Shown here in pieces: positions 49,767-60,000 of a stretch of DNA of 64,000 nucleotides (positions are counted from its first letter, which is position 1; each line of letters begins with the position of its first letter). The position numbers and the translations under genes are program-made. Below the pieces are notes generated by a model. It was not told the origin of the DNA. It searched no databases and saw only the letters and a program-made list of their open reading frames with translations. Source of the stretch: Mycobacterium sp. M26 (GTDB taxonomy: Bacteria; Actinomycetota; Actinomycetes; Mycobacteriales; Mycobacteriaceae); the NCBI RefSeq assembly GCF_001494595.1, contig NZ_LN929908.1, positions 3,145,139 to 3,209,138 on the forward strand. The letters are read 5' to 3'.

Positions 49767-50105
49767 TCAGAGGGCGTCAGAGCCCCGCTCGCCCGTGCGA
49801 ACCCGTACAACGGTTTCCACCGGGCTGACCCACACCTTGCCGTCGCCGATCTTGCCGGTCCGGGCTGCCTGGACGATGACATCGACCACCTTGTCAACGG
49901 CGGAATCATCGACCAGGACCTCCACACGGACCTTGGGCACGAAGTCGACGGAGTATTCCGCACCGCGGTAGACCTCGGTGTGACCCTTCTGTCGTCCATA
50001 CCCCTGGACTTCGCTGACGGTCATTCCGAGGATACCCGCCTGCTCCAGACCGGTCTTGACGTCTTCGAGCGTGAACGGCTTGACGATCGCAGTGATCAGC
50101 TTCAT
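49767..50105 (-). CDS. glnB: Nitrogen regulatory PII protein
   Basis: The 112-residue length is exactly PII. MKLITAIVKPF starts at ATG 50105, with GGAGG ten bases upstream; the ATG nine bases earlier has the site too close. The T-loop YGRQKGHTEVYRGAEY places the modifiable tyrosine at residue 51, and the C-loop reads TGKIGDGKVWV. PII binds ATP, ADP and 2-oxoglutarate and controls the ammonium channel encoded just upstream in the operon. Confidence 0.97.
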   Translation of the reverse strand: MKLITAIVKPFTLEDVKTGLEQAGILGMTVSEVQGYGRQKGHTEVYRGAEYSVDFVPKVRVEVLVDDSAVDKVVDVIVQAARTGKIGDGKVWVSPVETVVRVRTGERGSDAL

Positions 50106-50110
50106 TTCCC

Positions 50111-51490
50111 TCATTCCTCCGCGCCGTGACGACCGAGAACCGAGCCGCTGCCGGCAACCGCGAAGTCGTACGCGGTCTCCGCGTGTTCGGCTTCGTCGAT
50201 GCCAGACGCCTCGGCCTCACGGTCAAGCCGCAGTCCGATGGTGTACTTGACGATCAAGGCCAAGATAGCGGTACCAACAGCCGAGTAGAGCAAAACTGCG
50301 CCCGCACCGACCGCCTGTCGCCACAGCTGCTCGAAGCCGCCGCCGTAGAACAGGCCAGCAACACCGGCACCAGCCTCGGGAGTGGCGACCAGACCGATGA
50401 GCAGGGTGCCCAGGATGCCGCCGACCAGGTGGACGCCGACCACGTCGAGCGAGTCGTCGAAGCCGAACTTGAACTTCAGGCCGACCGCCAGGGCGCAGGC
50501 CACACCGGCAACCGCACCGATCACCAGCGCGCCAAGCACATTCACCGCCGAGCAGGACGGGGTGATCGCCACCAGACCGGCGACGATGCCCGACGCGGCA
50601 CCCAGGGTGGTGGCATGGCCGTCACGGATGCGCTCCGTGAGCAACCAGGCGAGCATGGCGGCCGCGGTGGCCACCGTGGTGGTGATGAAGGTCGAGCCCG
50701 CCAGACCGCCCGAGGCGGTCGCGGATCCGGCGTTGAAGCCGTACCAGCCGAACCACAGCAGACCGGCACCCAGCATCACGAAGGGCAGGTTGTGCGGCCG
50801 CATCGGCGTGGTGGGCCACCCGACGCGCTTGCCCAGGATGATGGCCAGAACCAGGCCTGCGGTACCGGCATTGATATGGACCGCGGTGCCACCGGCGAAG
50901 TCGATTGCCTTGAGCTTGTTGGCAATCCAGCCACCGGTCTCGGAGGTACCACCGTCGAACGAGAACACCCAGTGGGCGACCGGGAAGTAGACGAAGGTGG
51001 CCCACAGGCCTGCGAACACCAGCCAGCCGCCGAACTTGAGGCGGTCGGCGACGGCGCCGGAAACGAGGGCGACGGTGATGATGGCGAACATCAGCTGGAA
51101 GGCCACGAATACCGTTGCCGGCAAGGTGAAGACCAGCGGGATGTTCACCGCATCGACGGCTTCGACACCCGCGGCCGGGTCAGCCGAGACCGCGGCGACG
51201 GCGTTTCCACCGATGAGACCCTTGAGCCCGAAGAACTGGGTGGGGTCACCGAAGAGGTTGAACTTGTCCTCGCCGAAGGCGATCGAGTAGCCGTAGAGCA
51301 CCCAGAGCACCGTCACGAGGCCCATGGAGCTGATGCTCATCATGATCATGTTGAGCACGCCCCTGGCGCGCACCATGCCGCCATAGAAAAAGGCCAGGCC
51401 TGGCGTCATCAGCAGCACCAGCGCGGAGCTCGCAAGCATCCACGCCGTGTCGCCGGTGTCCGGCGCGCCCATTACCGGGAATCCATCCAC
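50111..51490 (-). CDS. amt: Ammonium transporter Amt
   Basis: This 459-residue channel has about eleven membrane segments. GTG 51490 has AAGGAGG eight bases upstream. LLMTPGLAFFYGGMV, INAGTAGLVLAI and GVHLVGGILGTLLIG are family signatures, and the last two carry the twin pore histidines. It imports ammonium under nitrogen limitation and is blocked by PII. It starts the amt-glnB-glnD operon; GlnR-like boxes lie upstream. Confidence 0.97.
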   Translation of the reverse strand: MDGFPVMGAPDTGDTAWMLASSALVLLMTPGLAFFYGGMVRARGVLNMIMMSISSMGLVTVLWVLYGYSIAFGEDKFNLFGDPTQFFGLKGLIGGNAVAAVSADPAAGVEAVDAVNIPLVFTLPATVFVAFQLMFAIITVALVSGAVADRLKFGGWLVFAGLWATFVYFPVAHWVFSFDGGTSETGGWIANKLKAIDFAGGTAVHINAGTAGLVLAIILGKRVGWPTTPMRPHNLPFVMLGAGLLWFGWYGFNAGSATASGGLAGSTFITTTVATAAAMLAWLLTERIRDGHATTLGAASGIVAGLVAITPSCSAVNVLGALVIGAVAGVACALAVGLKFKFGFDDSLDVVGVHLVGGILGTLLIGLVATPEAGAGVAGLFYGGGFEQLWRQAVGAGAVLLYSAVGTAILALIVKYTIGLRLDREAEASGIDEAEHAETAYDFAVAGSGSVLGRHGAEE

Positions 51491-51583
51491 TCGCAGTTTC
51501 CTCCTTCACCCATGCCACGGTTAGGCACCGTTGACCTAGGCCAAGACAATGCGCAGTGGTTGTTTCCGCTACGACGCCTGTGT

Positions 51584-51631
51584 GTTTCGCGAATGTGAAC
51601 GGATAGAGGGTCTTCGTTTCGCGGTTGTTAC
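51584..51631 (-). promoter_or_regulatory. GlnR-type nitrogen boxes upstream of amt
   Basis: On the minus strand there are two half-site pairs: GTAAC-N6-GAAAC (51616-51631) and TTCAC-N6-GAAAC (51584-51599). The first fits the GTnAC-N6-GAAAC GlnR consensus I recall perfectly, and the second differs at its first base. They lie about 95-140 bases before the amt start, in the 177-bp ftsY-amt gap. Confidence 0.55.
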
Positions 51632-51667
51632 ATCCCGCAATTCACGCCGCGCCGAACGGATTTGCGG

Positions 51668-52990
51668 TCAGCCCAGCAGCGCATCGACGAAAGCGCCAGG
51701 CTCGAATGGCGCCAGATCGTCGGGACCTTCGCCGAGACCGACCAGCTTGACCGGGACACCCAGCTCCTGCTGCACGCGGAACACGATGCCGCCCTTCGCG
51801 GTGCCATCCAGCTTGGTCAGCGCCACGCCGGTGATGTCGACGACGTCGGCGAACACCCGCGCCTGTGCCAGCCCGTTCTGCCCGATGGTGGCATCGAGCA
51901 CCAGGAGCACCTCGTCGACGGCCGCCCGCTTGCTCACCACACGCTTGACCTTGCCCAATTCATCCATGAGGCCGGTCTTGGTGTGGAGGCGACCGGCGGT
52001 GTCGATGACCACGACGTCGGCGCCCGCGGCTATGCCCTTATCGACGGCGTCGAAGGCCACCGAGGCGGGATCGGCACCTTCGGCGCCGCGCACCACCTCG
52101 GCACCGACCCGCGAAGCCCAGCTCTGCAGCTGATCGGCGGCGGCCGCGCGGAAGGTATCGGCCGCGCCGAGCACCACCCGGCGCCCGTCGGCCACCAGCA
52201 CGCGAGCCAGCTTGCCGACGGTGGTCGTCTTGCCGGTGCCGTTGACGCCGACGACCAGCAGGACCGACGGTTTGTCGGCGTGCGGGAGGGCCTTGATCGA
52301 GCGATCCAGGCCCGGGTTGAGTTCAGAGATCAGCACCTCGCGCAGCACGGCGCGGGCGTCGGCCTCGGTCCGCACGGTGCTGCTGGCCAGCCTGCTGCGC
52401 AGCTGTTCGATGACCGAGGCGGTGACCACCGGGCCCAGGTCGGCGATGAGCAGGGTGTCCTCGACCTCTTCCCAGGACTCCTCGTCCAGGTCACCACCGC
52501 CGAGCAGGCCGAGCACGCTGCGGCCGAGCGCGTTCTGGGACTTGGCGAGCCGGCCGCGCAGGCGCTCCAGCCGGCCTTCGGTCGGCGCGATGTCCTCGAC
52601 AGCGGGGGCCGCGGGGGCGGCCGGCTCAGGTTCGGCCAGAACCTCAGGGGCGACGACGGCCGGAGGCTCCTCGATGACCGGCGGCTCGGGCAGGCGCACC
52701 TCGGAGATCGGCCGTTTGACCGAATCGCGGGGCAGCGCGGCATCATCACCGACACCCGGCCTCCCCTGGCCGCTATCCGACGCCGAGTCCAGCGTCGCCG
52801 TTGCTGACGATTGTGTGAACGATATGCCCGACGAGGCGGTATAGCCGCCCGACCGGTCAATGGGTGTGGCAGCCTCTGAACTGGGGCGCAAACTGATTTG
52901 CCGCCGCCGATAGCGAACCAGACCGATGATCAGTGCAGCGACGACCAGGACGGCGATGACCGCGATAGCGATCCAGAGACCCTCTGACAC
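51668..52990 (-). CDS. ftsY: Signal recognition particle receptor FtsY
   Basis: This 440-residue receptor GTPase has an N-terminal membrane segment (residues 4-24, then RYRRRQ), an acidic Pro/Ala-rich linker (45-140) and the NG domain with GVNGTGKTTTVGKLA, DTAGRLH and TKLDGTAKGG. It docks the SRP to the membrane. In M. tuberculosis it directly follows smc; here four genes (53057-57080) separate them. Confidence 0.97.
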   Translation of the reverse strand: MSEGLWIAIAVIAVLVVAALIIGLVRYRRRQISLRPSSEAATPIDRSGGYTASSGISFTQSSATATLDSASDSGQGRPGVGDDAALPRDSVKRPISEVRLPEPPVIEEPPAVVAPEVLAEPEPAAPAAPAVEDIAPTEGRLERLRGRLAKSQNALGRSVLGLLGGGDLDEESWEEVEDTLLIADLGPVVTASVIEQLRSRLASSTVRTEADARAVLREVLISELNPGLDRSIKALPHADKPSVLLVVGVNGTGKTTTVGKLARVLVADGRRVVLGAADTFRAAAADQLQSWASRVGAEVVRGAEGADPASVAFDAVDKGIAAGADVVVIDTAGRLHTKTGLMDELGKVKRVVSKRAAVDEVLLVLDATIGQNGLAQARVFADVVDITGVALTKLDGTAKGGIVFRVQQELGVPVKLVGLGEGPDDLAPFEPGAFVDALLG

Positions 52991-53056
52991 CGTGCCATTC
53001 TTTCAGGGCGCGGTGTGGGCCTGTGTCGCCCCCGGACAACCGGGTAGGCGGTGACC

Positions 53057-54076
53057 ATGGACCGCGGTGGGATTGCGACCCGCAAACTGCGCCATATCGA
53101 CGCCTGCCTGACCGGCCCGGTCGAGTACGTCGGGGTCACCACCGGCTTCGAGCGCTACGAACTGCCCTATAACGCGCTCACCCAGACCAGCCTCACCACG
53201 ATCGACCTCAGCGCGCAGTTCCTCGGCACCCAGCTGCGGGCACCCGTTCTGGTCGGGGCGATGACCGGTGGGGCCGAACTGTCGCGCACGATCAACCGGA
53301 ATCTGGCCGAGGCGGCCCAGAAGCTCGGAGTCGGCATGATGCTCGGCTCCCAGCGCATCATGCTCGACAACGACGAGGCCGCCCGCAGCTTCGAGGTCCG
53401 CGAACTGGCTCCCGACGTGCTGCTGATCGGCAACATCGGCCTGGCCCAGCTGTCGGACGCCGTCATCCCCAAACTGGCCGCCGCGCTGGAGCGCGTGGGC
53501 GCGAACGCGCTGGCCGTGCACACCAACCCCCTGCAGGAGGCCATGCAGGACAACGGTGACACCGACTTCAGCGGCTCATTGGAGCGGCTGCGCCGGCTGG
53601 CCGAGGCGCTGCCCTGCCCGGTGATGGTCAAGGAAGTCGGCCACGGGATCGGGACCGCCGCCGCGCAGCGGCTGCGCGGCCTGCCGATCGCGGCAGTCGA
53701 CGTCGCCGGAGCCGGCGGAACGTCCTGGGCCCGGGTGGAGCAACTGGTGCGCTACGGCGAGGTCCGCTACCCGGCGATCGCCGAGTGGGGTGTGCCGACC
53801 GCGCAGGCGCTGCAGGAGGTACGCCGGACGCTGCCGGACATGCCGCTGGTGGCCTCCGGCGGGATCCGGACCGGGATGGACGCCGCCAAGGCTCTGGCGC
53901 TGGGCGCCGATGTGGTGGCACTGGCCCGCCCGCTGCTGGCGCCCGCGATCGAATCGCCCGCCGCCGCCCTCGATGCCCTGGAGGGCTTTGTCGAGGAACT
54001 GCGGATCTGCCTGCACGGCTGCGGGGTTGACGACGTGGCCGCGCTGCGCCGCCTCGGTGTCACCCCTGCCGGTTAA
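53057..54076 (+). CDS. fni: Type 2 isopentenyl-diphosphate isomerase
   Basis: This 339-residue FMN/NADPH-dependent isomerase interconverts IPP and DMAPP. It shows the N-terminal RKLRHIDACL, the GAMTGG loop, NIGLAQL, VHTNPLQEAMQ, the catalytic KEVGHGIG and the FMN/phosphate loop ASGGIRTGMD. ATG 53057 has AGGCGG upstream, and GTG 53051 is possible. Its stop shares TTAA with the convergent lipocalin-like gene. M. tuberculosis has a type 1 enzyme elsewhere (as I recall), so this is an accessory copy or replacement. Confidence 0.93.
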   Translation: MDRGGIATRKLRHIDACLTGPVEYVGVTTGFERYELPYNALTQTSLTTIDLSAQFLGTQLRAPVLVGAMTGGAELSRTINRNLAEAAQKLGVGMMLGSQRIMLDNDEAARSFEVRELAPDVLLIGNIGLAQLSDAVIPKLAAALERVGANALAVHTNPLQEAMQDNGDTDFSGSLERLRRLAEALPCPVMVKEVGHGIGTAAAQRLRGLPIAAVDVAGAGGTSWARVEQLVRYGEVRYPAIAEWGVPTAQALQEVRRTLPDMPLVASGGIRTGMDAAKALALGADVVALARPLLAPAIESPAAALDALEGFVEELRICLHGCGVDDVAALRRLGVTPAG

Positions 54077-55026
54077 CGTCCGGCGAGAAACTGCCGGGCG
54101 AACTCGCGTTGGCCGGCCATGCTCCAGTTGTCGTGGTCCTCGCCGTATGCGGTGATCCCGTCCCAGGTCCACTCGGTCAGGCAGTTCCATGTCCAGAGGT
54201 TGGGGTTGATGGCGAACCCGAGCCGGTTGAGGGTCGAGCCGGCCGCTTCGATGGTGCGGTCGTGCTCGTCGGTGGCGGTGAGCAGCACCCGGGTGGGGGC
54301 GCCGGTTGACGCGTCCCGGTCCAGGACGTCACGGCGACCACCGGTGAGCTTGCCCCACAACCCATCCCGGATGATGTAGCCGTGGATGGCGATCGCGTTG
54401 CCGTCGCCGAAATCCATGGTGATCGCATGGAATCCGTCGCGCTCCGAGGCGGTGGCGTAGCTGTATCCGCCGCGCTTGCTCGGGGTGGCATGGATACCGA
54501 CTCCGTGCTGGGTGCGCCGCCCCCACGATCGGTCCCGGAAACCGTAGGCGTCGACCGGGATTCGCTCACCGTGCAGGACGATTTCGCCGGTGAATCGCCC
54601 GGGTTGGTCGAGATGGCTCTCGCCGAGCAGATTCGCCTTGGCCACACCGGTGAAGGTCAGGTCGACGTGCAGTTCGTCACCGTCGGGGTCGTGGTAGCCG
54701 ATGCGATATCGGCTGCCCGGTTCGAGTACCTCGTAGGAGGCCCCGTTGGCGAGCCGAAGATTCGACAGCGGCTCTTCCGGCAGCGGCAGATGCCAGAAGT
54801 TCTTGGCGTACAGGCAGTTCCAGATCTGGTCGCCGGTGTCGTCCCAGAAGTAGGCACCGGCGGCCAGCACGCCGAGGGTCGGCTTGAAGAACGGGTAGAG
54901 CTGCCCGGATAGACGACGTTGCGGCACGGTGAAGGTGAACCAGCAGGTCTCGGTCCACTCCGGGTCGGCGGGATCAGCCGGCGGGTGGAACTCGTCGTCG
55001 CTGTCCGCGTAGGGGCCGATGATCAT
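54073..55026 (-). CDS. AttH/lipocalin-like two-barrel protein
   Basis: This 317-residue protein has no signal peptide and is rich in tryptophan and beta strands. WTETCWFTFTV and GYHDPDGDELHVDLTF, then DAYGFRDRSWGRR followed by a second barrel, suggest the hydroxyneurosporene-synthase/AttH (DUF7064/7065-like) fold, which acts on isoprenoids in some bacteria. The start overlaps the APH-like gene as ATGA. Neighbouring an IPP isomerase makes a terpenoid link attractive, though unproven. Confidence 0.72.
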   Translation of the reverse strand: MIIGPYADSDDEFHPPADPADPEWTETCWFTFTVPQRRLSGQLYPFFKPTLGVLAAGAYFWDDTGDQIWNCLYAKNFWHLPLPEEPLSNLRLANGASYEVLEPGSRYRIGYHDPDGDELHVDLTFTGVAKANLLGESHLDQPGRFTGEIVLHGERIPVDAYGFRDRSWGRRTQHGVGIHATPSKRGGYSYATASERDGFHAITMDFGDGNAIAIHGYIIRDGLWGKLTGGRRDVLDRDASTGAPTRVLLTATDEHDRTIEAAGSTLNRLGFAINPNLWTWNCLTEWTWDGITAYGEDHDNWSMAGQREFARQFLAGR

Positions 55027-56087
55027 GACGGCACCATCTCCTGCAGGATAGCCGCGAGGAGTTCGGTGGCCGGGTTGTCCCGCCAGATGGTGTGGTCGGC
55101 GGGCACCGCACCGGCCTGCTCCCACTGGTTCATCACGAAGACGACGGTGGTGGCGAATCGGTAGGCGGCAAACAACTCGTACCAATCAAGTTGGGCCACA
55201 GGCCGTCCGGCGGCAGTTGCGTAGATCGCCACCTGCTCGTCGCGAGTCGGCTCACCGGCCAGCCGGGCCATTCCGGAGCCCTCGTGCATCCAGCGGTCGG
55301 CCATCAGCCACCAGCCCAGATCCAGCTCACGCTCCCCTACCGCGGTGCCCTCGAAATCGGTGAGGGCGCGCGGTGTGCCTCGCGTGGGGTCCCAGATGAT
55401 GTTGCCCAGCCGGGCATCACCCCACAGCAGCACGACGTCGTCGGCGGCAGGCTGGGGCGGCAGCGTCGATCGCAACCGCTCCAGGGCGGTGTCGAAGATG
55501 TCGGCGGACCTGTCCCGTAATCCGTTGCGCAGGTGGGTATCCCAGAGCCCTAGCTGACGGGCTGACCCGGGCTCCTCGACACCGATATCGAGCACTGCCA
55601 GTTCGCCGCCACGCCAATCCACCGAGTGCACGGCGGCCAGCGCCGTCAGGCCGTGGGTGATCATCGCCGTGCGCAGATCGGGATCGGCGTCGAGATAGAA
55701 ACCTTCGGCGGTGTACGGCGGAGTCTCCTTGGGCACCACACCGTCGACGAAGTCCATCACCATGAACGGAGCACCCAGCACACCGTCGTCGAGCTCCACC
55801 CCGACCACCGGTGCCACCGGGACCGTCGCGCGCAGCGCCTGCATGGTCGCCGATTGCAGTGCCACCCCGGTGCCCAGCCCGGCGGCCTGCTCGGGATAGG
55901 GCTGGGCGTGCGGTGAGTCGACGCGCAGGACATGCGTGCTGGTGCGTTCACCGACGGTGGCGGTGAAGATCAGGTTGTCCGCCGAGAAACCACTGCCCGG
56001 CCGGCCGCGGGCCGCCAGGGCCACCGGTCCGCCGAGCCGGGCGGCCAGCCAGCCCTGCAGACTCTCGAGCCTCGCGTCATCGGTCAT
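55023..56087 (-). CDS. APH-like phosphotransferase family protein
   Basis: This 354-residue protein has the aminoglycoside-phosphotransferase/choline-kinase fold. The catalytic loop WGDARLGNIIWD keeps the Asp and Asn of the Brenner motif but has Trp instead of the usual His. LTDFEGTAVGERELDLGWW supplies the metal-binding acids. ATG 56087 has GGGGAA upstream; a GTG 15 bases earlier is possible. It resembles acyl-CoA dehydrogenase-linked kinases that phosphorylate hydroxyacyl substrates. Antibiotic resistance is not implied. It is divergent from the acyltransferase. Confidence 0.85.
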   Translation of the reverse strand: MTDDARLESLQGWLAARLGGPVALAARGRPGSGFSADNLIFTATVGERTSTHVLRVDSPHAQPYPEQAAGLGTGVALQSATMQALRATVPVAPVVGVELDDGVLGAPFMVMDFVDGVVPKETPPYTAEGFYLDADPDLRTAMITHGLTALAAVHSVDWRGGELAVLDIGVEEPGSARQLGLWDTHLRNGLRDRSADIFDTALERLRSTLPPQPAADDVVLLWGDARLGNIIWDPTRGTPRALTDFEGTAVGERELDLGWWLMADRWMHEGSGMARLAGEPTRDEQVAIYATAAGRPVAQLDWYELFAAYRFATTVVFVMNQWEQAGAVPADHTIWRDNPATELLAAILQEMVPS

Positions 56088-56172
56088 CGGTGAATTCCCC
56101 ACGGCGATTGCGGCATTCCCGGAGTGTACAGATTCTGAAATCCGTCTACTGCGGGTTCCGTGAGTGACTTTA

Positions 56173-56195
56173 TGACCAAATCCCCCATTTGGTCA
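56173..56195. promoter_or_regulatory. Perfect 9-bp inverted repeat, candidate TetR-type operator
   Basis: TGACCAAAT and ATTTGGTCA are perfect arms separated by CCCCC. The repeat lies 22 bases before the acyltransferase ATG, in the 129-bp divergent gap with the APH-like gene. Size and symmetry fit a dimeric repressor site. No repressor gene is nearby. Confidence 0.6.
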
Positions 56196-56216
56196 GTTCG
56201 TCGGTACAGTCGGGAT

Positions 56217-57080
56217 ATGACGACGACCACCGATGACGTTGACCGTCTTGTGAACGAGCCGGCCCGGGTGCAGACCCTGAAGAAGGGGATCTTCGCCCTG
56301 GCCGACGGGTTGGCCCCGGCGATCGATCTCTGCAAGATCTACGTCGACGGAACCGAGAACCTGCCGCGGGACGGCCGCTTCCTGCTTGTCGGCAACCACA
56401 CCGTCTCCGGCTCGGCCGAGATCGTGCTCATCCCCTACTTCGTGCACCGCGAACTCGGCGTTCGGGTGCGGGGATTGGCCAACAAACGGGTGGCCGAAAC
56501 CACCGGGCTGATGCGCGATGTGCTGGAAGCCGCCGGTGCCGTTCCCGGCCAACCGGAGACCTGCGCGGAGTTGATGCGGCAGGGCGAAACCCTGCTGGTG
56601 TTCCCCGGCGGTGGGCGCGACATGCTCAAGTTCAAGGGCGAGGAGTACACCCTGCAGTGGGAACGCCGCAGCGGATTCGCCCGGCTGGCGGTGACGCACG
56701 ACTATCCGATCGTGCCCGTCGGGCTGGTCGGCGGTGACGACGTCTACCGCAGCCTCGTCGAGCGCGGCGGAACATGGGAAACCGCGACGCGGGGCCTCGG
56801 TGAGCGCGTGCACGGGCTGCCCGGCGTGGGCATTCCGCTCGTTCGTGGTGTGGGCCCGACCCTGCTCCCCCGCCCGCAACGCATGTATCTGCGCTTCGGC
56901 CAACCGATTTCGACGACCCGGCCCGCACGCACCGGTGTAAACACCTGGATCACGACGGTGAAGGACACAACTCAGGCCGCATTGGAGAAGACCCTTGCCG
57001 AACTGCAGGAGGTCCGCGCCGGCGACCCGTTCCGGAATCTGAACCCGCTCGCGTGGCCGCGAGCCGTACAGCCTACGTAG
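56217..57080 (+). CDS. Lysophospholipid-type acyltransferase family protein
   Basis: This 287-residue protein has the PlsC-like layout: a hydrophobic segment, VGNHTVSGSAEIVLIPYFV in place of NHxxxxD, and FPGGGRDMLKFKGEEY, a later acyl-acceptor motif. The expected aspartate after NHxxxx is absent, as seems usual in mycobacterial relatives, so the chemistry is uncertain. It would acylate a lipid or isoprenoid-like alcohol at the membrane. Its end overlaps smc by 8 bases. The inverted repeat at 56173 probably controls it. Confidence 0.82.
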   Translation: MTTTTDDVDRLVNEPARVQTLKKGIFALADGLAPAIDLCKIYVDGTENLPRDGRFLLVGNHTVSGSAEIVLIPYFVHRELGVRVRGLANKRVAETTGLMRDVLEAAGAVPGQPETCAELMRQGETLLVFPGGGRDMLKFKGEEYTLQWERRSGFARLAVTHDYPIVPVGLVGGDDVYRSLVERGGTWETATRGLGERVHGLPGVGIPLVRGVGPTLLPRPQRMYLRFGQPISTTRPARTGVNTWITTVKDTTQAALEKTLAELQEVRAGDPFRNLNPLAWPRAVQPT

Positions 57081-60000
57081 CGGGATTGCCCGAGGCGACG
57101 AGCTCCTGGCCGCGCATCCGCTGCGAGATCACGGTGGTGATGCCGTCGCCCTGCATGGTGACGCCGTAGAGCGCGTCGGCGACCTCCATCGTCGGCTTCT
57201 GATGGGTGATCACGATCAGCTGAGACTGATCGCGCAGCTGCTCGAACAACCCGATCAGCCGGCGCAGGTTTACGTCGTCCAGTGCCGCCTCAACCTCGTC
57301 CATCACATAGAACGGTGACGGGCGGGCCCGGAAGATGGCCACCAGCATCGCCACCGCGGTCAGCGACTTCTCGCCACCGGACAGCAGCGACAGCCGCTTG
57401 ACCTTCTTGCCGGGCGGACGGGCCTCGACCTCCACACCGGTGGTCAGCAGGTCGTTGGGGTCGGTGAGCAGCAACCGGCCCTCGCCCCCGGGGAACAGAG
57501 TGGCGAACACCTGCTCGAACTCGCGCTCGACGTCGGCATAGGCCTCGGCGAACACCTGCAGGATCCGGGTGTCCACGTCGGCGATCACGTCGAGCAGGTC
57601 TTTGCGGGCCGCCTTGACGTCCTCGAGCTGGGTGGCCAGGAAGTTGTAGCGCTCCTCGAGTGCGGCGAACTCCTCCAGCGCCAGCGGATTGACCCGGCCC
57701 AGCTCGGCGAGTTCGCGTTCGGCACGCTTGGCTCGGCGCTCCTGGGTGGACCGGTCGAACGCCAGCGGCGCCGGGGCCGTCACCTGCTCACCGCGCTCCT
57801 TGGCCTGCTCGTACTCGGCCATCTCCAGCTCCGAGGGTGGCAGCGACACATCGGGTCCGTACTCCGCGATCAGGTCGTCGGCGGCCATACCGAACTGTTC
57901 GAGCACCATCTCCTCGAGCTGTTCGATGCGCAGCGCCGCCTGCGCCTTGGCCACCTCGTCGCGGTGCAGCGAGTCGGTCAGCGCAGCAATCCGGCTGTTG
58001 AGCGTCGTGACCTCCTCGCGGGCGGCGGCCATGGCGGTGGCACGTTCCTGCCGCTCGGCGGACAGCGCATCACGGCGCCGCGAGGCAGCCGCAACCACCC
58101 CGGCGAGACGCTCGGCGAGGTGGCGGCCGGACTCGGCCACCGCGCCGGCAACCGTCGCGGCATGCGCGCGGGCGGCGCGGGCCCGCTGGGCGCGGATCCG
58201 CGCCTCGCGCTCGGCAGCAGCGGCACGGCGAAGCGAATCAGCCCGCCCTCGAACAGCATTCGCGCGTTCCTCGGCCGTGCGCACCGCCAGCCGGGCTTCC
58301 ACCTCAATGGCGCGGGCACCCTCGGCGGCGGTCTGCATCTGCTGACGGTCCACCGGAGCGTCGTCGACGACGGTCTGGGTTTCCTGTGCTGCGGCCAGCC
58401 TGCCTTCCAGAGCGGTCAGTTCCTCGACGGTCTGCGCCCGGCTGGCTTCGAGTTCGTCACGCTGGGCGACCTGGCGGCGCCAGTCCCCCTCGGCGGCGCG
58501 GGCGTCCTGCCCCAAGCGGCCGAGCTGTTCGTAGATCGCCGAGATCGCCGCATCAGACTCGTTGAGCGCGGCCAAGGCCTGCTCGGCGGCGTCCTGCCGG
58601 TTGGCCTGCTCACTGAGCGCACCGGCCAGCGCAGCGGACAGCTCCTCGACCTGAGTCTCGGCGGCGGCGAGTTCCGTTTTCGCCTTCTCGATTTCCGACG
58701 CGATCTCCAGGGTGCTCGGCTTGCGGTCCGAACCGCCACTGACCCAGCCGGCACCGACCAGATCACCGTCGAGTGTGGCCGCGCGCAGCGCCGGTCGGGC
58801 CGCGACCAGATCCAGCGCCGCACCGAGGTCGTCGACCACGGCGACATCAGCGAGCATCGCCGACATCGCACCCTGTAGCCGGGACGGCGCGTCGACCAGG
58901 TCGATCGCCCAGCGCGCCCCACCGGGCAGCGGCCCGGTGTCCGCACGATGGCGAACAGGCCAGTCCCCCAACACGATTGCGGCACGGCCGCCGTCGGCTT
59001 CCTTGAGCGCACGCACTGCCGAGCGAGCGGCGTCGAAATCGTCGGCCGCAACAGCATCGGCCGCCGCACCCAGCACCGCGGCCAACGCCACCTCGTAGCC
59101 GGCGTGCACCTTGACCAGTTTGGCGATCGTGCCGAAAAGTCCTGCGCCACCGCGGTTCTGCACCAGCCACGCGGCGCCGTCCTTGCGCTCCAGACCCACG
59201 GCAAGCGCGTCGATCCGGGCCCGCAACGAGGCCACCTGACGCTCAGCGGCCCGCTCGGCGGTCTGTAGTTCCGCGACCCGCTCATCGGCCGCCCGCAGCG
59301 CGGCGATGCTGCGGTCATGGTGTTCGTCCAGACCGAGCTCGCCCTGATCGAGTTCGCCGATCCGGCCCTGAACCGTCTCGAACTCGGCCTTGGCCTGCTG
59401 CGAGCGGGCGGCCGCCTCTTCGATCGCGTTGGTCAGCCGGGCCACCCCGTCATCGATCGACTCGACCCGGGCCCGCATGGTTTCGACCTGACCGGCCAAC
59501 CGCGCCAAGCCTTCTCGGCGATCGGCCTCGGCCCGCACAGCCGCCATATGCGCCCGTTCAGCCTCGGCGGCGGCGCGCTCCTTCTCCGTCAGATCGGCGC
59601 GGGCCGCCTCCAGCCGGGTGCGCGCCTCGGTCAGTTCGGCCTGCAGCCGCTGCTCACGGGCGGCAACCTCGTTGGCCTCGGCCTCCAGCTTGTCGGGGTC
59701 CGGTCCGGTGCTGGCGGCGGGTTCGGTGTCCAGGTATTGGGCCCGCTCGCTGGCGATGCGCACGGTGGCGCTGACCCGCTCAGCCAGCGCGGAGAGCCGG
59801 AACCAGGCCTGCTGGGCGGCGTCGGTGCGTTCCGAGAGCGTGGCGACGGCGGCTTCGTGGGCGGCCAGCGCCTCGGTCGCCACGGCCAGCCGCTCGGCGG
59901 CTTCGTCGTGCTCGCGGCGCAGGGTGGTCTCGGTGTTGTCGGCGCCGGCGAACTCGACGCGCCGGGCCACCAGGTCATCGGCCGCCAGCCGCAGCCGGGC

